A program made the translations under genes and the position numbers. From NCBI RefSeq assembly GCF_964656455.1, contig NC_135722.1, positions 88,097,313-88,161,312 on the forward strand: a DNA stretch of 64,000 bases. Reading direction: 5' to 3'. Origin of the DNA: Halichoerus grypus (lineage: Eukaryota > Chordata > Mammalia > Carnivora > Phocidae). This document shows positions 59,345 to 64,000 of the stretch, in pieces (within the stretch, counting starts at the first letter, position 1; every line of letters starts with the position of its first letter). The notes under the pieces are model-generated. The model saw only the letters and a program-made list of their open reading frames with translations. It searched no databases and was not told the DNA's origin.

Positions 59345-61480
59345 AGTTAATATATGTGAAGCTTGAAGCAGCGCTGTCACTTAGCAAGCACCATATGAAT
59401 GTTCGCCATCATCATTCATCGCCTCGAAGCGTCCAGAAATGTCTGTGTATCATTGAGTCATAAAGTGACCCGCTGATTGGTTGAACACTTTTGGTGGTCA
59501 GTGCCGCATACTGGAAACAGAGCAGATGTCTGGAGAAGGGGAAGACTCATTCCTTGTCTCTAAGCGCCTTTGTTCAAGCGTGTTACGGGGCCGGGGGTGG
59601 GGGTGGGTACACTTACATGGTAGAAGAAATGACTCCCACGTGAAATGTTACACTTACTCATAAGATAATGTTTGGCAGTGTGAGTGTGTGACTTTGGATC
59701 TCCCTATTTAATATTTCTAAAATAAATTTACTAGTAAAATGGTAGAACGAAAGAAAGTCTTTCTCAAATAAACTTTGGAAGTTCAAGTGGGAGATGCACT
59801 GGGAGCCCGAGTTTCTGGTCTCTCCTGGGGCTTTTTCAGACTGCCAGGCAGCTGGGAGAGATCAAACCTGGCCCAGTTGACAACCAGGTGGGAAGTTTCA
59901 GCGGGAGAAGCAGATGCCTCCAGTTTGGCTTTTAAGCATTGAGAACGTCGAGAGAATGGCAGGCCGACTTGTTGAATGGAGAGTCACCTTGCTCCGAAGT
60001 GTTTATTCGCATAGCAGGTTTGGCCTTTCCACTGACCATCTCAGATGGCCCCGTGGTTTTAAAGAACAGCATTTTCAACTCTTTCTGCTGCACATATCTG
60101 TTCTTTCCTCCTTCACGCTGTGTGTTCCTTCTCTGGAGGACCTGTTTCAGTCTCTTTGTTCTTCAAAAACAGTTCTGATCCTGTGTGTGTGTATGTGTTT
60201 CTGGGATGCTGTAATGTGGGTCATTCCTCACGGGGAAAACTGTGACCTTCTCAGATGCTGACTTGATAGTTGTGGCCTTGGGGAAGGAGGAAGCTATGAC
60301 CCTGTCTCATGACCTTTCACTGAGGGCTATGGTTGGGCCTAGCTGCCCTGACAAGTCACAACCAGGGGACAGGGCTGAGGGAAGCTGGATACAAGAATCC
60401 CCTCCCCCCACCCACATCGCACCTCTGAGAGGACCAGAGGTTGCCAGGAGGCAAGAGCCCTGTAGTGCATTAGGAAGAGAATCTATATGCAAAAAAGCTA
60501 CCCTACTCCCTTGCTATATTATTTTATTCTTCTTCTGAGGAGATTTCTATGACTGCCTGACTCTGTTCTCCATAAGTGAAGGATCTTACTCCCGCTATGG
60601 ACTGGATTTGCTCCCATTTACCAATGTTACATCGCCTTCTTCTTTCTACTCCCATCTCCTGACCCCTTGGCAGCTTTTGAGTCTGTGCTGGGTCATATGC
60701 ACATTACAAGAACTTAGTGGTATAAATGTTTATGAGTCCAAGCCAAGGTTTGAGCAGTGGTGTGATGGAAAAGAGCAAGAACATGCCTGGAATCTTGTTC
60801 CCTCACCTTTAACAGGTGGGATACTTGTGCTGATTGCAAAGAGGTCTTGTGCCCATTAAATGGGGTATATACTTAAAAGGTCATGGCCTATAGCAGGTGA
60901 TCAATAAATGCTACCTTCCTTCTTTTTCCTTTCAGCACGATTTGAGTGTGAATTTAAGTGAGCCAAAGAAAGTAGATGTCCCACCCTTATCCAGTGAATC
61001 TTGCCCACTCATCTTGCCCACGGCTTATTTTCTGACACCTGCCAACCTTATCCTTCACGTGTCTCCTTTTACCAGTGAAGGGAGCCTGGTGAGGACCAAG
61101 AAGAGACGCTCTGCCCCATTAGGGACCAGAGTCTTGTGTCTCTCTAGACTTGTGCCTAGCAGCCCAGGGCAGTAAGGATTGCAAAGGTCTTTGCAGATGT
61201 GAATCATCTCTGTAGGTGCTTGGGAAGGAAGGTCCCCTCGGGGAAGAAACCTTCAGTGGAGTTCCAGTTAGAATGCAAACCTTCTGTTGGCTGTCCTCCG
61301 ACGCGTCGCTTCTCAAAAATCCTAGGATGTAACGGCCTTGCACTGAAAATCCCAGGGGGTTGGGGAGAAAAAAGTTCTCTGAACTTTTTCAAACCACAAA
61401 TATTTGGTCCGAGTTGGGAAAAGGTCCCTGGGGCAGCGAGTTCTTATTTGATTCAAGCAGTTTGACCCCTCTTCTGGAAC
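59345..61480. other. ETS1: ETS1 intron, possible MIR remnant near 60.8 kb
   Basis: No exon recognised. Bases 60745-60925 may be a gapped MIR or L2 tail, ending GCAGGTGATCAATAAATGCTACC. Open frames at 59914-60261 and 60242-60538 have no homology support. Confidence 0.4.
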
Positions 61481-61489
61481 TCCTCTAGC

Positions 61490-61900
61490 GGGGGCTGGGG
61501 ACGGTGGATGCCGCGCCTGGCGTCGGCCCCCGCTTGGCGCGGCCGGCCCTGCTCCACTCTGTGAATGGAAAGCTCCGGCTGGGTGAATGGGGTGGGAGCT
61601 GGAGTCCGGCCGGGAGGAGAGGGCTGCTGCGTGGGACCGCGCAGGGGTGGGGGCTGGATGCGCAGAGACAGCCTGTTTTTCTCAGTGTCTGGCCGCAGAG
61701 AGACTCCGACTCTCTCTCTCCAGATGTTCGCTGTGTTTATAGCTGCTGAAGCCGGAGACCCAGCTCCCTCATTAATAAGTTTCTTTCTTGCACTTCGGCC
61801 AGGGGTCTGAGCCCGGAGCCCGCAGCTGGAGGAGGCTCGGTGGGGGAGGGCCGCCCGCAGGGGGAGGCGTCTCGCTCCCTCCCCCAGCCTCTGCGTCCCT
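61490..61900. promoter_or_regulatory. CpG-dense intronic block, candidate regulatory element
   Basis: Nine CpG dinucleotides occur in the 60 bases 61501-61560, with further CpGs to about 61880, in a genome stretch otherwise poor in CpG. A CTCF-like CCGCCCGCAGGGGGAGGC lies at 61851-61868. I found no ETS1 exon here: the start peptide of the shorter isoform is absent in all frames. It could be an enhancer, an alternative promoter or a small CpG island. Confidence 0.45.
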
Positions 61901-62024
61901 AACCCCTACCCCGCCTCCCTCCTCTGCAATCCTCCCAAAATACACGAGCACACAAAAAGAAAAACACCAGCAGATTTTTTATTTCAGAGAGTAAACACTT
62001 GGGCCATGGGGGTCTGGAGGTTAT

Positions 62025-62040
62025 GGGAAAAGAGGAAACC
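62025..62040 (+). promoter_or_regulatory. PU.1/ETS-like motif
   Basis: GGGAAAAGAGGAAACC carries the AAAGAGGAA pattern preferred by PU.1-type ETS proteins; CACTTCCCC, an inverted ETS-like core, lies about 25 bases downstream. Motif-level evidence only. Confidence 0.3.
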
Positions 62041-62484
62041 ATCAGGCTAATCAGGCAGGCACACACTTCCCCTGCTGAAATAAAACAGAAATCATTGCTC
62101 CTCAGGGCTGGCGGGTTAACCCTGGCGCTGCCAGAGACGCTGGCGCGGCCGAGCGACCCGGGAGGTAGGTGGGGCGTCCGAGGACGAGGACCAGAGTTTT
62201 TAAATCCAGATCCAGGCAGGGAGGAGAGGAGAGAGGAGTGGACTCCCTGGGCCTGAATGCCTTCCATTCAGTCTGTGGTAGCACATCTGCCCCAAGCCGG
62301 GCTTTGGAAAGAGATGCTTGGAACACAAGAGATTCTGCACTGAGATGGAAGTTTTGCAAGAGGTCGGAGGGAGTTCTAGGTAGGTCAGGGAGATGGAGAG
62401 ATAGGGAAGGGAGCCCAACGCTCGACCCAGAGCACACGTGTGGATTGTCACTGTTTGGAAAGGAGCGCGAGGGTTTAGTGGGAA

Positions 62485-62640
62485 GGATTCAGGTCAAGGT
62501 TATAGCCCTGCCACCTACCAGCTCTGCAACCACGGGCCAAATCCCTGAGTCCTTCTGAGCCCCAGTTTTCTCATTTGTAATATAATAGTGCCTACCTCAC
62601 AGAATTATGGTGGGGAACAAAACACCGCATTGAATGTGGA
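62485..62640 (+). mobile_element. MIR SINE fragment
   Basis: TAGCCCTGCCACCTACCAGCTCTGC, CCAGTTTTCTCATTTGTAATATAATAGTGCCTACCTCACAGAATTATGGTGGGG follow the MIR consensus. Confidence 0.75.
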
Positions 62641-62704
62641 AATGGCAAACACCAAAGCACGGCTCTCAATTTATGATTTCATAGATTGCTGTAAATTGAT
62701 CAGG

Positions 62705-62887
62705 TTCCTCTCTCCCTCCCTGCCTCCTTCCTTTCTCTTTCCCTCCCTCCTTCCTTTCTTGAGCCTGCCTGCCTGCCTGCCTGCCTTCAATCCTTCCTTC
62801 CTTCCCTTCCCTTCCCTTCCCCTCCCTTCCCTTCCCTTCCCTTCCCTTCCCTTCCCTTCCCTTCCCTTCCCTTCCCTTCCCTTCCCT
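62705..62887. repeat. Polypyrimidine tract with (CCTG)n and (CTTCC)n arrays
   Basis: CT-rich from 62705, with five to six CCTG units at 62765-62786, then an unbroken pyrimidine run of 97 bases at 62791-62887 built mainly of CTTCC units. Confidence 0.95.
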
Positions 62888-64000
62888 ATTAAATACCTTG
62901 CTTCAGCGTCCACCTTCACTCACTGGCCCTGTTGCTGCCTGTCTGGAGAGCATAAATATGGCATGGGCCAGAGGTCATAGGTCAAACATGAGACCTAATT
63001 GCACTGTGAGAGAAATTACCTTTCCACTGATGTATAGGGCAACCTTTGGCTGCCAGGGTGAGTGGTCCAGCAGCTCTCAGTTCAGACCCTGCCCCCATGT
63101 GACCGACTAGTCACGGGACCATCCCCTCTTCCAGATCACTATTTTTCAAAAATAGGGGCATGCCTTCCCCACGCCATTTCTGAACACCCCAGTTCCATTC
63201 ACTTACCACCTCCGAAAAAAATGTTTGATTCTTTTGGACGTTCTTGCTGAAGAAAATAAGCCTTTGGAACCTCTGCTCATCCTTGCAGGGGACATTTACA
63301 AAACAAGACAACAGAGCTACGAACTCCTGAAGTTTTTTGTGTCTTTCCCGGTGTCTGCTCAGATTTGCTGCCTGGCTGCTTGGGAAACGGGGGTACCGGG
63401 CATGTAAATACCTACAGAAGCAGGGTTCTAGTCGCCTTTGCTGTTCTCTTGATTTCTTACCTGCTTCCTACATTTTTTTTTTTTTTTAAATCAACCCTGA
63501 CAACTTTCTGCCAAGTCTCAGAACAGCAGATCCTCATAAGAGCAGGGGTGCTTGACCCGGCTGAGCGTCCGAAATGTGCGATCCTTCCGCAGTGGTGTGC
63601 AAGGAGTTTCCGAAGGGTCTGTAGCTTTCCTCGGATTCTCCGAGTGGTCTGGGACCCCCAAGAAAAAGTGAAGAACTACTGGCCAGGACAAAAGGAACTT
63701 TAGTATCCCCTGCAGCATTTAAAAGCATGGTGTACATAGAGAGTATGCAAAGCCTATTTTGTGGAACTGGATTGAATTCCGTGGTAGGAGCTTCCCCCTT
63801 ATCAATCCCTCCTCACTGCTCTGGTCAGTCCCAAGAGAGTGTATTTAAATCTGGAAGCGGATTCTATCCCATTGTGCCAGAGACACTGGGCATTGAAGCC
63901 TTGACTGAAGACCAGCCATATTTCTCCTTTTTTTTTTTTTTTTCCTTTCAACATTCCCTTTTATTTCGTGCTCCACAGAATGAACTCTGCAAATGCCCGT
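62888..64000 (+). other. ETS1: ETS1 intron, nothing recognised to window end
   Basis: No exon or assigned repeat. Poly(T) tracts lie at about 63471-63487 and 63931-63945. Confidence 0.45.

Noticed and set aside
61490..62300. Possible first exon of the shorter canonical ETS1 isoform in the GC-rich block
   Set aside because: The expected start peptide (Met-Lys-Ala-Ala-Val-Asp) does not occur in any frame in the window. By the human gene layout it should lie tens of kilobases further downstream.

Overview
This is mammalian nuclear DNA with no bacterial-style gene density. The interspersed repeats point to a carnivore. About a dozen tRNA-Lys-derived Can-SINE copies are present in both orientations, many with clear target-site duplications. 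There is also a 5'-truncated L1 whose 3' end looks like the carnivore-type L1. The SINEs lack the internal block I associate with cat SINEs, and I saw no copy of the young dog-type SINEC. This suggests a non-canid caniform (bear, seal or mustelid-like animal), which is an inference from memory. The only protein-coding sequence I recognise is the 5' end of the long isoform of ETS1, an ETS-family transcription factor, on the + strand. Its first coding exon (alpha, 23 codons) is at 38672-38740. Its second (beta, 48 codons plus one base) is at 54696-54840. The two exons join in phase 0 across a 15,955-base intron. The beta donor leaves one G, which is the phase needed to splice into the common exon that begins inside the conserved Asp-Met-Glu-Cys-Ala-Asp stretch. 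The alternative first exon of the shorter, canonical ETS1 protein is not in the window and must lie beyond 64000. Layout: bases 1 to about 38650 lie upstream of the coding part of the ETS1 long isoform. From knowledge of the human locus, this should be part of the ETS1-FLI1 intergenic interval, possibly including an untranslated first exon that I cannot place. It holds MIR, L2, MER5A, L1 and SINE fragments and no recognisable gene. Bases 38741-54695 are the alpha-beta intron, with a three-copy 38-base minisatellite, a SINE inserted into a MIR, a 1.9-kb L1 ORF2/3'-end fragment, a young truncated L1 and further SINEs. Bases 54841-64000 are the start of the next, large intron. It holds a strong CTCF-like motif about 0.5 kb after exon beta, a MIR/MER5A pair, a CpG-dense block near 61.5-61.9 kb with a PU.1/ETS-like motif just after it, and a 97-base pure pyrimidine run. 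I found no convincing undescribed system. The observations most worth following are the intact long-isoform exons with their unusual number of residue changes, the SINE insertion about 115 bases upstream of the alpha splice acceptor, the CpG-dense intronic block, and a pair of about 60-base related segments 14 kb apart that I could not assign to a repeat family. Nearly all long open frames in the window are chance or repeat-derived. Repeat boundaries and family names come from reading the sequence by eye and are approximate unless a target-site duplication fixes them.
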